A stretch of DNA of 64,000 nucleotides, from NCBI RefSeq assembly GCF_000312105.1, contig NZ_HE978638.1:62001-126000 (forward strand), read 5' to 3'. Position 1 is the stretch's first letter. Each line of letters begins with the position of its first letter. This DNA comes from Aeromicrobium massiliense JC14. Its GTDB lineage: Bacteria > Actinomycetota > Actinomycetes > Propionibacteriales > Nocardioidaceae. Made by a program: the position numbers and the translations under genes. A model generated the notes under the pieces. It saw only the letters and a program-made list of their open reading frames with translations. It searched no databases and was not told the origin of the DNA. Shown here piece after piece: positions 34,682 to 43,308 of the stretch.

Positions 34682-37402
34682 TCAGCGGCTGGTTGACGGG
34701 GCGTACCGGGCGTCGCCGTCGTAGCGGACGCTCAGCCCCTTCGTCCGGAAGCCGTACTGCAGCGGCGAGAAGTACGCCACGCCCAGGACGAGCTTGGCCT
34801 TCGCCAGCTCGCGGCCGTCGCGCAGCAGCGTCACCGTGCCGGTCGGGCGCCCGCCCGTCGCGGTCACGGTCGCCACGGTGCCCAGCACCGTGCTCAGCGC
34901 GTACGTGCGCGTCGGCGTCAGCGCCACCGGCGGCTCGCCCGGGTCGAAGCCGATCTTGATCGGGTCGTGGTCGGACGAGCGGAACGCACTGGTGTCGTAC
35001 AGGTCGGTCGCGTTCGTGTTGTACCGGCTGTACTCGCGGGCGATCGACTCGTAGGCGTTGATGCTCCACACGTCCGCGCCGGTGACCCAGGCCCGCGCCG
35101 CCGGGGTGGCGAGCACGTGGTCGAGCGAGCCGATGAGTCCGCTGAACTGGTAGGTCTCCTCGTCGGTCAGCTCGTCGGCCAGGTCGGTGTAGCCGGCCTG
35201 CTCGAGGGTGACGATCGGGTCCTCGGCGGCGTAGGCGTTGAAGTCGCCGGTGAGGAACACCTTGTCGGTGCCCAGTCGCTGCTGCTCGGCCGCGGCGAAC
35301 TCGACGAGCGCCTCGGACTGGCGCACGCGCGAGTAGTTCGACGCGCCCTGGCCGTCGCCGGTGTCGGCGTCGGCCCCGCTTCCCGAGCCCTTGGACTTGA
35401 AGTGGTTCACGACGACCGCGAACACGTCGTCGGCGCCGTGCCCCTTCGGCTTGAAGCCCTGCGACAGCGGCTGACGGGCGTTGGCGAACCGCGCGTCGTC
35501 CAGGATCGCCGACGTGCCCACCGGCTCGACCGCGGCCGACTGGTAGATGAACGCCGTGCGGATGACGTCCTCGTCGGCCGGGACGGTGGCCGGCGAAGGC
35601 ACGAACGCCCAGGTGCCGGCCCCGGCGTCGGCGTTGAGCGCCGCCACCAGCGAGGCCAGGGCCGCGTCGCGGTCCGGGCCGTAGTGGCGCGAGTTCTCGA
35701 TCTCCTCCAGCGAGACGACGTCGGCGTCGAGGTCGTTGATCGCGCGGACGATCTTGGCCTGCTGGCGCTCGAGGCTGGCGTCGTTCGCGGCGCCGCGCGG
35801 TCCGGTCGGGCCGCAGTCGTCGACGCTGATGTTCGCGCCGGCCCGGTCGCGGTAGTAGGTGCAGCGGGCGCCGGTGGCGGCCGCGTACTCCTCACCGACG
35901 GTCGGGAAGTAGTTCAGCACGTTGAACGTCGCCAGGCTCAGCCGTCCACCGACCGGCTGGGGTGCCGGCTCGCGGGTGCGCGAGAACTCGGCCACCGGAC
36001 GCACGCCGGCGGCGTCGTCGGCGGTGAGCTGTCCGGTCGGCTGGAGCTTCCAGCCGAAGCGGAAGTCGAGCACGGCGGGCTCGGTGAACGTCGTCGTCGC
36101 CCCCACCCGCACCTCGTTGGTCGCGGTCAGCCACGGCACCGGGGTGCCCTGGTTGGCGGCCGAGAGGTAGTTCGTGGACGCGCCGTCGTCGAGCGTCACC
36201 AGCGCCTCGGCGTTGGCGGCCACGAGCGCGGCGTAGGCGTCGGAGCCCGGACGGGCCTCGTTGGTCGGCTGGCGCAGCGGCTCGGTGCCGGGCGCGAGGC
36301 CGATCTCGCCGTACTGGTGCGTCGCGTAGTTGTTGGTGATCGTGTAGGTGCCCTGCGGCTCGACCAGCATGCCCTCGTAGCGCTCGCGCTCGGCCTCGCC
36401 CATCGGGAAGCGGACCGGACTGGCCTTGACCGCCGGCTGCGGCTCGGCCGCCCGCGTGAACGACGTCGCGTTGATCTCGGTCAGGTCGTTGTACTCCACG
36501 ACCTGGCCGGTGACCGTGATGGTGTCGCCGACCTGCACGCCCTGCGCGACGGACGAGCCGAACACGAAGACGCCGTGCGAGGCCGCGGGGGCGTCGTCGC
36601 CGCCCGTGCCACCGGTCTGCAGGTAGACGCCGTTGAAGCCACCGGTGGGGTAGGCCGCGGTGACGACGCCGGTCGTGGTGACGGTGCGGCCGGCCAGCGG
36701 GCTCGCCGCTCCGGTGCCCTGGACGTCGGCGATGCTCACCGCGGTCGGCTCGGGCTCGGGCTCCGGCTCGCCGCCGGCGCACCCGGCCGCGCTGCACGGA
36801 GTGGGGGCGGCGGCGTCGAGGTCGGCGGCGTTCGAGTCGGTGTCGGCGCCCGCGTCGCGCTGCAGCGACAGGGCGACGCCCTGGCCGGTGGCCGGCGCCG
36901 TCTCGAACGTGTTGGACGTGCCGTAGCCGACGACGTCCAGGACGTCGTCGCGTCCCTTCACGTCGCCGGCGGGCAGCGTCAGCGCGCTCGTGCCGCGGGC
37001 CAGGACGACCGTGCCGGCCGAGCCCGAGCTGTTGAACGTCGCGGTCTGGTCGGCGGCGGGCAGCTCGGCCCCGGCGGTGCCGGAGTTGGCGCTGCCGCGC
37101 AGCAGGAAGTGGCCGCCGGGTGCGACCGTGCCGGTGAGCGGCACGACCGTGGTGGCCGCGGCCGTGCCGGTGGCCGAGCGGTACTGCAGCGACAGCCCGC
37201 TGAGCGGGACGGCCTCGTCGGTCGGGTTGAACAGCTCCACGAAGCGGTGCGTGTAGGCGGCGCCCGCGGCGGTGCCGTTGACGTACGCCTCGTTGATGAC
37301 GAGCTGGTCGCCGTCGGGCGCCGCCTGGGCGGGCGCCGACAGCAGGCCGCCGGCGAGCGCGGCGGACGCGGCGAGGACGCCGGCGAGTCTGGTGCGGATC
37401 AT
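34682..37402 (-). CDS. Secreted multidomain endonuclease (ExeM/NucH type)
   Basis: About 906 residues. A signal peptide (LAGVLAASAALAGGLLSAPAQA) is followed by a lamin-tail domain (about 35-160, LVINEAYVNG, FVELFNPTDEAVPLSGLSL), an OB-fold nuclease-associated domain (about 220-330) and an endonuclease/exonuclease/phosphatase domain with LATFNVLNYFP, VVSLEEIENS, GDFNAYAAEDPI and SDHDPIKIGF. A C-terminal Ig-like/beta tail follows. ATG at 37402 is 5 bases after the upstream stop, with GGAAG before it; GTG at 37414 would overlap. It likely degrades extracellular DNA for phosphate. Confidence 0.9.
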   Translation of the reverse strand: MIRTRLAGVLAASAALAGGLLSAPAQAAPDGDQLVINEAYVNGTAAGAAYTHRFVELFNPTDEAVPLSGLSLQYRSATGTAAATTVVPLTGTVAPGGHFLLRGSANSGTAGAELPAADQTATFNSSGSAGTVVLARGTSALTLPAGDVKGRDDVLDVVGYGTSNTFETAPATGQGVALSLQRDAGADTDSNAADLDAAAPTPCSAAGCAGGEPEPEPEPTAVSIADVQGTGAASPLAGRTVTTTGVVTAAYPTGGFNGVYLQTGGTGGDDAPAASHGVFVFGSSVAQGVQVGDTITVTGQVVEYNDLTEINATSFTRAAEPQPAVKASPVRFPMGEAERERYEGMLVEPQGTYTITNNYATHQYGEIGLAPGTEPLRQPTNEARPGSDAYAALVAANAEALVTLDDGASTNYLSAANQGTPVPWLTATNEVRVGATTTFTEPAVLDFRFGWKLQPTGQLTADDAAGVRPVAEFSRTREPAPQPVGGRLSLATFNVLNYFPTVGEEYAAATGARCTYYRDRAGANISVDDCGPTGPRGAANDASLERQQAKIVRAINDLDADVVSLEEIENSRHYGPDRDAALASLVAALNADAGAGTWAFVPSPATVPADEDVIRTAFIYQSAAVEPVGTSAILDDARFANARQPLSQGFKPKGHGADDVFAVVVNHFKSKGSGSGADADTGDGQGASNYSRVRQSEALVEFAAAEQQRLGTDKVFLTGDFNAYAAEDPIVTLEQAGYTDLADELTDEETYQFSGLIGSLDHVLATPAARAWVTGADVWSINAYESIAREYSRYNTNATDLYDTSAFRSSDHDPIKIGFDPGEPPVALTPTRTYALSTVLGTVATVTATGGRPTGTVTLLRDGRELAKAKLVLGVAYFSPLQYGFRTKGLSVRYDGDARYAPSTSR

Positions 37403-37407
37403 GCGGG

Positions 37408-39663
37408 TCACCACTTCCGGGGCAGGACGACGGAGGTCTGGGACGGGGCGTAGCGACGGTCGCCGGAGTAGGCGACCGTCAGCTGCTCGCCCGGCTGGAA
37501 CCGGCCGAGCAGCAGGGCCAGCGTGTAGCCGCGCACGAGCGGCGTGCGGGCGACGACGCGGCCGTCACGGGTGACGGTGACCGTGCCGGTGGCCGTGCCG
37601 GCGTCCCCGCTCACCCGGACGGGCAGCGCGTAGCCGAGCAGGCCCAGGCTGTAGGCCGACGCCTTGATCGTCGCCTCCGGCTTCGGCGCGGCGGTGACGG
37701 TGACCGGCACCGTGACCGTGGTGCCGCTCGGGGCGGCGGTGAACGTCAGCGACAGCGTGCCCGCGGGAGCCGACGCCGGGACGGGCAGCGACACCTGGGC
37801 CGCGCCGGCGGTGACCGGGAACCGGCCCTCGGCGACGGTCGTGGAGCCCTGCTTCAGCGTGGCCGTGACCTCGGTGTTGGCCGGGCTGCCCAGCGAGGTG
37901 AGGTCGAGCTTCGGCAGCGTCGCGGTGATCGTGCTGCCCGCGGCGTAGGTGTCCCGCAGACCCTCGAGCGCGATCGCCCGGCGGGCGAAGCTCGGCGAGA
38001 CCGGCGACTCGGCGCGCAGGTAGGCGATCCAGGCGTCGCGGTCGACCAGGCCGGTGTCGACGAAGCGGCCCTTCGTGAACGCGCGGAAGTTGTCGCCGCC
38101 GGTGGCCAGGAAGCTGAACGTCGCCACCTTGTAGGTGCGCTCGGGGTCGAGCGGCTCGCCGTCGATGCTGACGTGCGTGATGCGCTCGCCGGCCGGACGC
38201 GTGGCGTCGAAGGTGTAGGTGACGTTGTCGGACAGGCCGAGCTGCAGGTACGGGCGCGACGGCACCGAGCCGTCGGCGTTCGTCTGCCACTGCTGCTCGA
38301 GCACCTCGCGCAGGGCCGAGCCGGGCAGGCTGACCGAGTACAGGTTGTTGACGAAGGGCAGCACCGCGTTCGCCTCGGCGTAGGTGATCACGCCGTCCTT
38401 GTTGACGTCGGCGTCGGCGCCGGTGGACCCGGCCTTCAGCAGCTCGTTGCGCAGCCCGCCCGGGTTGACGACGCCGAGGTCGGCGCCCGCAGGCGTGGCC
38501 GCGACCGAGTCGCGCAGTGAGTCGGCCACCAGGTTGCCCAGGGTCGACTCGGACGCGCGGTCGTCGCGCTTGCCGTCGACGTGGGCCGTGGTGACGTCGG
38601 CGGTGACCTCGCCGACCGGCTCGCCGCCGATGACGGCCGCCTTCGCGAGCGCCTCGTCGACGATGCCGTCGACCTCGGCCACGCGCGGGTAGGCCGAGAT
38701 GAGCGCCGCATCGTCGGTGGTGGTGCGCGCGACGTTGCGGGCGGTGTACGACAGCACCTCGTCGGTGTCACCGTCGACGGTCAGCTGGACCTGCCCGACG
38801 GCCTCGCCGTAGCTGCCGGTCTGCAGCACCGGACGCGTGCGGTCGGTGCCGGGCACCGGTGCGTCCCAGGCGTACTGCTTGTGCGTGTGGCCGGTGAAGA
38901 TCGCGTCGACCTCGGGGTCGGTCTTCGTCACGATGTCGGCGAAGGCGCCGCCGCCGGCGACCTCCTGCTCGAGCGTCGAGCCGTCGGGCGTGCCCGCGCC
39001 GGCGCCCTCGTGGTAGGCCGCGACGATGACGTCCGGCGGGGTGTCGGAGGCCTCGAGCTCGGCCACGACGCGGTTGACCGCCTCGACCGGGTCGCCGAAC
39101 TCCAGGTCGGCGATGCCCGCGGGCGTGACCAGGGTGGGGGTCTCCTCGGTGGTGGCGGCGACGAAGGCGACCGTCTTGCCGCCGGCCTCGAGCAGCTCGT
39201 ACTCGGGCAGCACCGGGTCGGTCGTGCCCTTGCGGTAGACGTTCGCCGCGACGTGGCCGTAGTCGGCGACCTGCTCCAGGCGGCCGGTCAGGTCGGTCTC
39301 GCCACCGTCGAGCTCGTGGTTGCCCACGGCGGACGCGGCGAGGTCGAGCGCGTCCAGCACCTCGACGGTGGGGACGTCCTGCTGCGAGGACGAGGCGAAC
39401 AGGCTGGCGCCCACGTTGTCGCCGGCCGACAGGAACAGCGTGTTCTGCTCGCCGCCCGCGGCGCGCAGCTGCTCGATGGTGCCGGCCACCTTGACCGTGC
39501 TGGTGTCGATGCGTCCGTGGAAGTCGTTGACGTCCAGCAGGTTGATGGTGACGTCGTCCGCGGCGCTGGCGCTGCCGGCCGTGACGGGCAGGCCCGCGGC
39601 GAGCAGCGCACCGGCGAGGCCGGCGGCCCAGCGCGTGCGGACGTGACGTGGCGATGTGCTCAC
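37408..39663 (-). CDS. Secreted 5'-nucleotidase / metallophosphatase (UshA-like)
   Basis: 751 residues. Signal peptide ends near SASAADD. The metallophosphatase domain has LDVNDFHGRID, SAGDNVGAS, VGNHELDGGETDL and FTGHTHKQY; the 5'-nucleotidase C-terminal domain spans about 370-520 (LVADSLRDS, NPGGLRNELL). The last about 200 residues are Ig-like repeats ending in a tail (YSGDRRYAPSQTS) shared with the next gene's tail (YDGDARYAPSTS), a possible surface-anchoring module. Together with the nuclease it forms a DNA/nucleotide phosphate-scavenging operon. Confidence 0.92.
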   Translation of the reverse strand: MSTSPRHVRTRWAAGLAGALLAAGLPVTAGSASAADDVTINLLDVNDFHGRIDTSTVKVAGTIEQLRAAGGEQNTLFLSAGDNVGASLFASSSQQDVPTVEVLDALDLAASAVGNHELDGGETDLTGRLEQVADYGHVAANVYRKGTTDPVLPEYELLEAGGKTVAFVAATTEETPTLVTPAGIADLEFGDPVEAVNRVVAELEASDTPPDVIVAAYHEGAGAGTPDGSTLEQEVAGGGAFADIVTKTDPEVDAIFTGHTHKQYAWDAPVPGTDRTRPVLQTGSYGEAVGQVQLTVDGDTDEVLSYTARNVARTTTDDAALISAYPRVAEVDGIVDEALAKAAVIGGEPVGEVTADVTTAHVDGKRDDRASESTLGNLVADSLRDSVAATPAGADLGVVNPGGLRNELLKAGSTGADADVNKDGVITYAEANAVLPFVNNLYSVSLPGSALREVLEQQWQTNADGSVPSRPYLQLGLSDNVTYTFDATRPAGERITHVSIDGEPLDPERTYKVATFSFLATGGDNFRAFTKGRFVDTGLVDRDAWIAYLRAESPVSPSFARRAIALEGLRDTYAAGSTITATLPKLDLTSLGSPANTEVTATLKQGSTTVAEGRFPVTAGAAQVSLPVPASAPAGTLSLTFTAAPSGTTVTVPVTVTAAPKPEATIKASAYSLGLLGYALPVRVSGDAGTATGTVTVTRDGRVVARTPLVRGYTLALLLGRFQPGEQLTVAYSGDRRYAPSQTSVVLPRKW

Positions 39664-39716
39664 GGAAGTTCCCCCGATGTGTCGTTGTGCGCCGCCCCAC
39701 CCGAGGCAGCAGCTCG

Positions 39717-39776
39717 ACCCTAAGGAGCGGGTCCGACGGGCGACAAGGCTCCGGCCGGTGAAGTTTGAGTGACACC
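39717..39776 (-). promoter_or_regulatory. Promoter with Pho-box-like repeat ahead of the nucleotidase-nuclease operon
   Basis: On the minus strand GTCAC and TTCAC repeat at 11-base distance (39776-39755, GGTGTCACTCAAACTTCACC), matching the spacing and GTTCACC-like core of actinobacterial PhoP boxes. Downstream lies TTGTCG, 18 bases, TAGGGT (39746-39717), a plausible promoter, with the box just upstream of its -35. Confidence 0.45.
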
Positions 39777-39797
39777 ACCGGCGTCGCGGGGAAAAGC

Positions 39798-39832
39798 AAC
39801 GAGCCCCGTCGTCATCGACGACGGGGCTCGTT
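39798..39832 (-). terminator. tRNA-His terminator
   Basis: Perfect 15-bp stem (AACGAGCCCCGTCGT / ACGACGGGGCTCGTT) with 5-nt loop. On the minus strand it is followed by GCTTTTC. Confidence 0.88.
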
Positions 39833-39838
39833 CACGGG

Positions 39839-39912
39839 GGTGGACGACGGGACTTGAACCCGCGGCCACCGGCACCACAAGCCGGTGCTCTACCAACTGA
39901 GCTACGCCCACC
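39839..39912 (-). tRNA. tRNA-His (anticodon GTG)
   Basis: Acceptor GTGGGCG pairs with CGTCCAC, discriminator C opposite an encoded extra G at -1 (39912), the His identity pair. Anticodon arm CCGGC-TTGTGGT-GCCGG gives GTG. T arm GGGTTCAAGTCCC is regular. Confidence 0.95.
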
Positions 39913-39971
39913 GCGCGTCCTCGGCTTCACCGAGAACGGCGAGGAACACTGTAGTGCATGCCCTCCGGGGA

Positions 39972-40574
39972 TCAGGAACCGGTGGGGCTGATGCGCTCCG
40001 AGATGGCCTTCGCGGTCTCCGAGTCCGGGCCGGGCAGGGGCACGAACACGGCCTCGCGGTAGTAGCGCAGCTCGGCGATGCTCTCGGTGATGTCGGCCAG
40101 CGCGCGGTGGTTGCCGTGCTTGGACGGGGCGTTGAAGTAGGCGCGCGGGAACCACTGTCGCGCGAGCTCCTTGATGCTGGAGACGTCGACGACGCGGTAG
40201 TGCAGCCAGCTCTCCAGCTCGACCATGTCGCGAGCCAGGAACGTCCGGTCGGTGCCGACGGTGTTGCCGGCCAGCGGCGCCTTGCGCGGCTCGGGCACGA
40301 ACTCGCGGACGTACGTGAGCACCGCCTCCTCGGCCTCGCGCAGGGTGAGGCCGGCGTCGAGCTCCTCCAGCAGTCCGGACGACGTGTGCATCTGCGTCAC
40401 GAAGTCGTTCATCTGCTCCAGGGCGGCGGCGGGCGGCTTGACCACCACGTCGATGCCGTCGCCGAGGACGTTGAGCTCGTAGTCGGTGACGAGCGCCGCC
40501 ACCTCGATGAGCGCGTCGTCCTCGAGGGAGAGGCCGGTCATCTCGCAGTCGATCCACACCAGTCGGTCGTTCAC
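39972..40574 (-). CDS. orn: Oligoribonuclease
   Basis: DEDDh exonuclease of 200 residues degrading 2- to 5-mer RNAs and pGpG. Motifs: WIDCEMTGL (DxE), the middle Asp in NTVGTDRTFLARDM, and HRALADI near the C terminus. The start at GTG 40574 (reading VNDRLVWIDCEM) is chosen because TAGTGT lies 7 bases upstream, giving a leaderless start that agrees with the family N terminus; a GTG at 40583 would lie within that promoter. Confidence 0.95.
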   Translation of the reverse strand: MNDRLVWIDCEMTGLSLEDDALIEVAALVTDYELNVLGDGIDVVVKPPAAALEQMNDFVTQMHTSSGLLEELDAGLTLREAEEAVLTYVREFVPEPRKAPLAGNTVGTDRTFLARDMVELESWLHYRVVDVSSIKELARQWFPRAYFNAPSKHGNHRALADITESIAELRYYREAVFVPLPGPDSETAKAISERISPTGS

Positions 40575-40581
40575 GCACGAC

Positions 40582-40587
40582 ACACTA
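40582..40587 (-). promoter_or_regulatory. -10 element of orn, leaderless start
   Basis: TAGTGT on the minus strand, 7 bases before the GTG at 40574. Confidence 0.5.
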
Positions 40588-40701
40588 GCCCCGCCGTCCT
40601 GACCGCCCCGTTAGAGTGCACGTGGCCTGCGTCGGGCCGGTGCGGGGGAACTCACCTCGCCGCCCGCGCGTTGGACAGCCCGTGACCTCAGGAGACGTTC
40701 A

Positions 40702-41484
40702 GTGACCAACGACCGCCAGAAGCGTGCCGCCCGCGCCGAGCAGATGCGCAAGGAGCGCGAGAAGGCGTCCCGCCGCCAGCGCAACCGGATCACCACGGTG
40801 GTCGTCGTGGCGGTCGTGGCCCTCATCGCCGCCGCCGCGCTCGGCTACCAGCAGCTGCAGAAGGACAACGACAAGCCGCTGGTCGCGCCCGCGAACACCA
40901 CCGACGACTACGCGATCGAGTACACGACGCAGGTCTCGACCGGCAAGCCGGCCGCCGACCCCGTGACGGTCATGCTGTACGAGGACTTCCAGTGCCCCGG
41001 CTGCCAGGCCCTCGAGGCCGGCGCCGGCGCCGACATGAAGAAGGCCGTCGACGCGGGCCAGGTCACGCTCGAGTACCGCCCGGTGTCGTTCCTCAACAAC
41101 GCCAGCACCACCGACTACTCGACGCGCGCCACCAACGCCGCGCTGTGCGTGCTCGACGAGAAGGGCGTCCAGGCCTTCTACGACATGCACCAGCTGCTGT
41201 ACGCCAACCAGCCCGCCGAGGGCGGCGAGGGCCTGGACGACAGCACGCTGGCCGAGATGGCGCAGCAGGCCGGTGCGTCCGACAAGGTCTCCTCCTGCAT
41301 CGAGGACGGGCGCTTCGACCCGTGGATCGAGGACGCCACCAACGCCTGGCGCGACGCCGGCTACGGCGGCACCCCCACGGTCGTCGTCGACGGCAAGGAG
41401 GTCACGGGCGAGTCCGGTGGCCAGCAGGTCATCCCGAGCTGGGCCGACATCCAGAAGGCGGTCACCGCCGCTCGCCAGGGCTGA
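40702..41484 (+). CDS. DsbA-like membrane-anchored thioredoxin protein 1
   Basis: 260 residues. A basic cytoplasmic N terminus and one membrane helix (TTVVVVAVVALIAAAALGY) anchor an extracytoplasmic DsbA-type domain with active site CPGC in YEDFQCPGCQALE and the cis-Pro loop GGTPTVVVDG. Such proteins make or isomerise disulfides in exported proteins. The start is GTG with AGGAG upstream. Its paralog follows directly after a terminator-like hairpin. Confidence 0.92.
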   Translation: MTNDRQKRAARAEQMRKEREKASRRQRNRITTVVVVAVVALIAAAALGYQQLQKDNDKPLVAPANTTDDYAIEYTTQVSTGKPAADPVTVMLYEDFQCPGCQALEAGAGADMKKAVDAGQVTLEYRPVSFLNNASTTDYSTRATNAALCVLDEKGVQAFYDMHQLLYANQPAEGGEGLDDSTLAEMAQQAGASDKVSSCIEDGRFDPWIEDATNAWRDAGYGGTPTVVVDGKEVTGESGGQQVIPSWADIQKAVTAARQG

Positions 41485-41500
41485 GCCCGCAGCACGTCCC

Positions 41501-41539
41501 GAGGGGCGCCCGGTCGCACGAGCGACCGAGGCGCCCCTC
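41501..41539 (+). terminator. Hairpin between the two DsbA-like genes
   Basis: Stem of 10 plus 7 bp (GAGGGGCGCC-CGGTCGC / GCGACCG-GGCGCCCCTC) with one bulged A and an ACGA loop, 17 bases after the stop. No T-run. Confidence 0.7.
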
Positions 41540-41614
41540 GTCGTGCTGCGGAGTCCCCGCCGTGGCGACCCGGACGTCGTAGGGTCGCGAGCGGACCGAG
41601 ACGGGGAGGCACCG

Positions 41615-42382
41615 GTGGCGGCGAAGGACAAGCAGGAGCGCGCGGCGCGCGCAGCCCGGCAGCGCGAGGAGCGCGAGCGCGCGGCCCGGCGGCAGCGGGT
41701 GAAGGTCACGGCCGGCGTGGTCGCCGTGGTGGTGGCGCTCGTGGCCATGACGGCCTGGGGGCTGGGCCGGGCGGAGTCGCGGGACGAGAAGCCGCTGGTC
41801 GAGCCGTCCGGCGTCACGGCCGAGCACGGCGTGCTGCGGGTCGCCGAGGACGCGGCCGACCCGGTGCCGGTCGTCGTCTACGAGGACTTCCAGTGCCCGG
41901 CGTGCAAGGCGTTCGAGGCCGAGGCGGGGGAGTGGCTCGACCAGGCCGTCGACCGCGGCGAGATCAGCGTCGAGCACCGGCCGGTGGCCAAGCTCGACGG
42001 CGCGAGCACGACCGAGTACTCGTCGCGGGCGGGCAACCTGGCGCTGTGCGTGGTCGACGCCGACGGGCCGGAGGCGTTCGCGGACGTGCACCGGCGGCTC
42101 TTCGCCGAGCAGCCGCCCGAGATGACCGCGGGCCTCGACGACGACCGGCTGGTCGAGATCGGCGAGGAGGCCGGCGTGGGCGTGGACGTCCTCGAGCCGT
42201 GCGTGGCCGACCGTCGCTTCGACCACTGGCTCGACGACGCGAACGAGGCCTTCGACGACGGCGGCCACGGCGGCACGCCCACCGTGCTGGTCGCGGGGGA
42301 GCCGGTCGTCGCCGAGGTGGACGGCCAGCAGTTCGTGCCGGGCTTGGCCCAGCTGCAGCAGGCGGTCGCGGACGCCCGCTGA
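41615..42382 (+). CDS. DsbA-like membrane-anchored thioredoxin protein 2
   Basis: 255 residues with the same layout as its neighbour: basic N terminus, one membrane helix (VTAGVVAVVVALVAMTAWGL), active site CPAC in YEDFQCPACKAFE and cis-Pro GGTPTVLVAG. GTG start with GGGGAGG at good distance. The active-site dipeptide differs (PA against PG), which may change redox potential. A tandem duplication that has since diverged. Confidence 0.91.
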   Translation: MAAKDKQERAARAARQREERERAARRQRVKVTAGVVAVVVALVAMTAWGLGRAESRDEKPLVEPSGVTAEHGVLRVAEDAADPVPVVVYEDFQCPACKAFEAEAGEWLDQAVDRGEISVEHRPVAKLDGASTTEYSSRAGNLALCVVDADGPEAFADVHRRLFAEQPPEMTAGLDDDRLVEIGEEAGVGVDVLEPCVADRRFDHWLDDANEAFDDGGHGGTPTVLVAGEPVVAEVDGQQFVPGLAQLQQAVADAR

Positions 42383-42405
42383 GCCGGGCGGGCCTCGTCG
42401 GGGCG

Positions 42406-42744
42406 CTAGAGCAGGGCCAAACCGGCGGCCGCGGCGCCGACGCTCAGCACGAGCGTGCCGGCGGCGTGAGCGGCGGCAAGGGCGAGACGTCCGTCGCGGG
42501 CGAGGTCGAGGGTGTCGTGACTGGCGGTGCTGAACGTCGTCCACCCGCCGATGAGCCCGACGCCCAGCGCCGCGGACCACGGCTCGGCGAGCGTCGCCGC
42601 GGTGAGCAGCCCGAGCGCGAACGACCCGACGACGTTGACCAGGACGATCGCCCACGGGCCGGGCAGCCGCTCGCGGCCGAGCCCGTCGGCCACGAAGCGA
42701 GCTGCCGCGCCGACGCCGCCGGCGAGCGCGGTCAGGACGATCAT
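42406..42744 (-). CDS. crcB: Fluoride channel CrcB/Fluc subunit, second gene
   Basis: 112 residues, four membrane helices. Fluc signatures: GGVGAAARF, VNVVGSFALGLL (pore Asn) and IGGWTTFSTAS (the TTFS-type loop with the phenylalanine box). Exports F- as an antiparallel dimer. It overlaps its partner by 4 bases (ATGA), the heterodimer arrangement found in Gram-positive bacteria. Confidence 0.94.
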   Translation of the reverse strand: MIVLTALAGGVGAAARFVADGLGRERLPGPWAIVLVNVVGSFALGLLTAATLAEPWSAALGVGLIGGWTTFSTASHDTLDLARDGRLALAAAHAAGTLVLSVGAAAAGLALL

Positions 42745-43145
42745 GCGGTCGTCCTGCTGCGTCCGGCCGCCGTCCCCAGCGCCACGGCGCCGAGCCCGAG
42801 CACGACGGTGCCCACCCCGTAGGCGAGGGCGGCGACGAGCCGGTCGTCCTGGGCGAGCTCGACCGTCCCGACGGCCAGGGCGCTGTAGGTCGTGAAGCCG
42901 CCCAGCACGCCCGTGCCGAGGAGCAGCCGGGCGTGGAGCAGACGTCCGGCGTCGGGCCCGCGCCGGCGCAGCGAGGCGAGCAGCAGGCCGAGGGTGAAGG
43001 CGCCGACGAGGTTGATCGCGAAGGTGGCCATGGGCCAGGACGTGGCGCCGACCGCCCGGGTCAGCAGGTCTCGGGCCAGGACGCCCACGGTGCCGCCGGC
43101 CGCGACGAGCGCGACGAGGCGGGGATCGCGGTGCGGGGCCGGCAT
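42741..43145 (-). CDS. crcB: Fluoride channel CrcB/Fluc subunit, first gene
   Basis: 134 residues with GGTVGVLARDLL, INLVGAFTLGLLLA and LGGFTTYSALA, the Fluc signature set, over four helices. It is coupled to the following crcB. Its start lies 16 bases from the degenerate tRNA-Arg array, leaving no room for a fluoride riboswitch, so it may be transcribed through from tRNA-Arg. Confidence 0.94.
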   Translation of the reverse strand: MPAPHRDPRLVALVAAGGTVGVLARDLLTRAVGATSWPMATFAINLVGAFTLGLLLASLRRRGPDAGRLLHARLLLGTGVLGGFTTYSALAVGTVELAQDDRLVAALAYGVGTVVLGLGAVALGTAAGRSRTTA

Positions 43146-43160
43146 GCGGGCCAGACTAGG

Positions 43161-43234
43161 GCGCGCCCGGCAGGACTCGAACCTGCGACCCGGGGATGAG
43201 AAGGCGCTTTGCTGTCGTCCAGGGGTGGAGGGTG
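43161..43234 (-). pseudogene. Degenerate tRNA-Arg copy, distal
   Basis: 74-base unit nearly identical to the next one (one extra T). Its first 31 bases equal the 3' end and T arm of tRNA-Arg; the anticodon loop CTTCTCA is still recognisable, but the acceptor 5' half is lost (CACCCTCCACC instead of GCGCCCG) and the anticodon stem is broken. Confidence 0.8.
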
Positions 43235-43307
43235 GCGCGCCCGGCAGGACTCGAACCTGCGACCCGGGGATGAGAAGGCGCTTGCTGTCGTCCAGGGGTG
43301 GAGGGTG
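43235..43307 (-). pseudogene. Degenerate tRNA-Arg copy, proximal
   Basis: 73-base unit directly abutting the intact tRNA-Arg gene. Same defects as the distal copy: intact T arm and 3' acceptor strand, unpaired 5' acceptor strand, broken anticodon stem. Confidence 0.8.
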
Positions 43308-43308
43308 G

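Noticed and set aside
43146-43160. Fluoride riboswitch expected upstream of crcB
   Set aside because: Only 15 bases separate the first crcB start from the degenerate tRNA array; there is no room for the aptamer.
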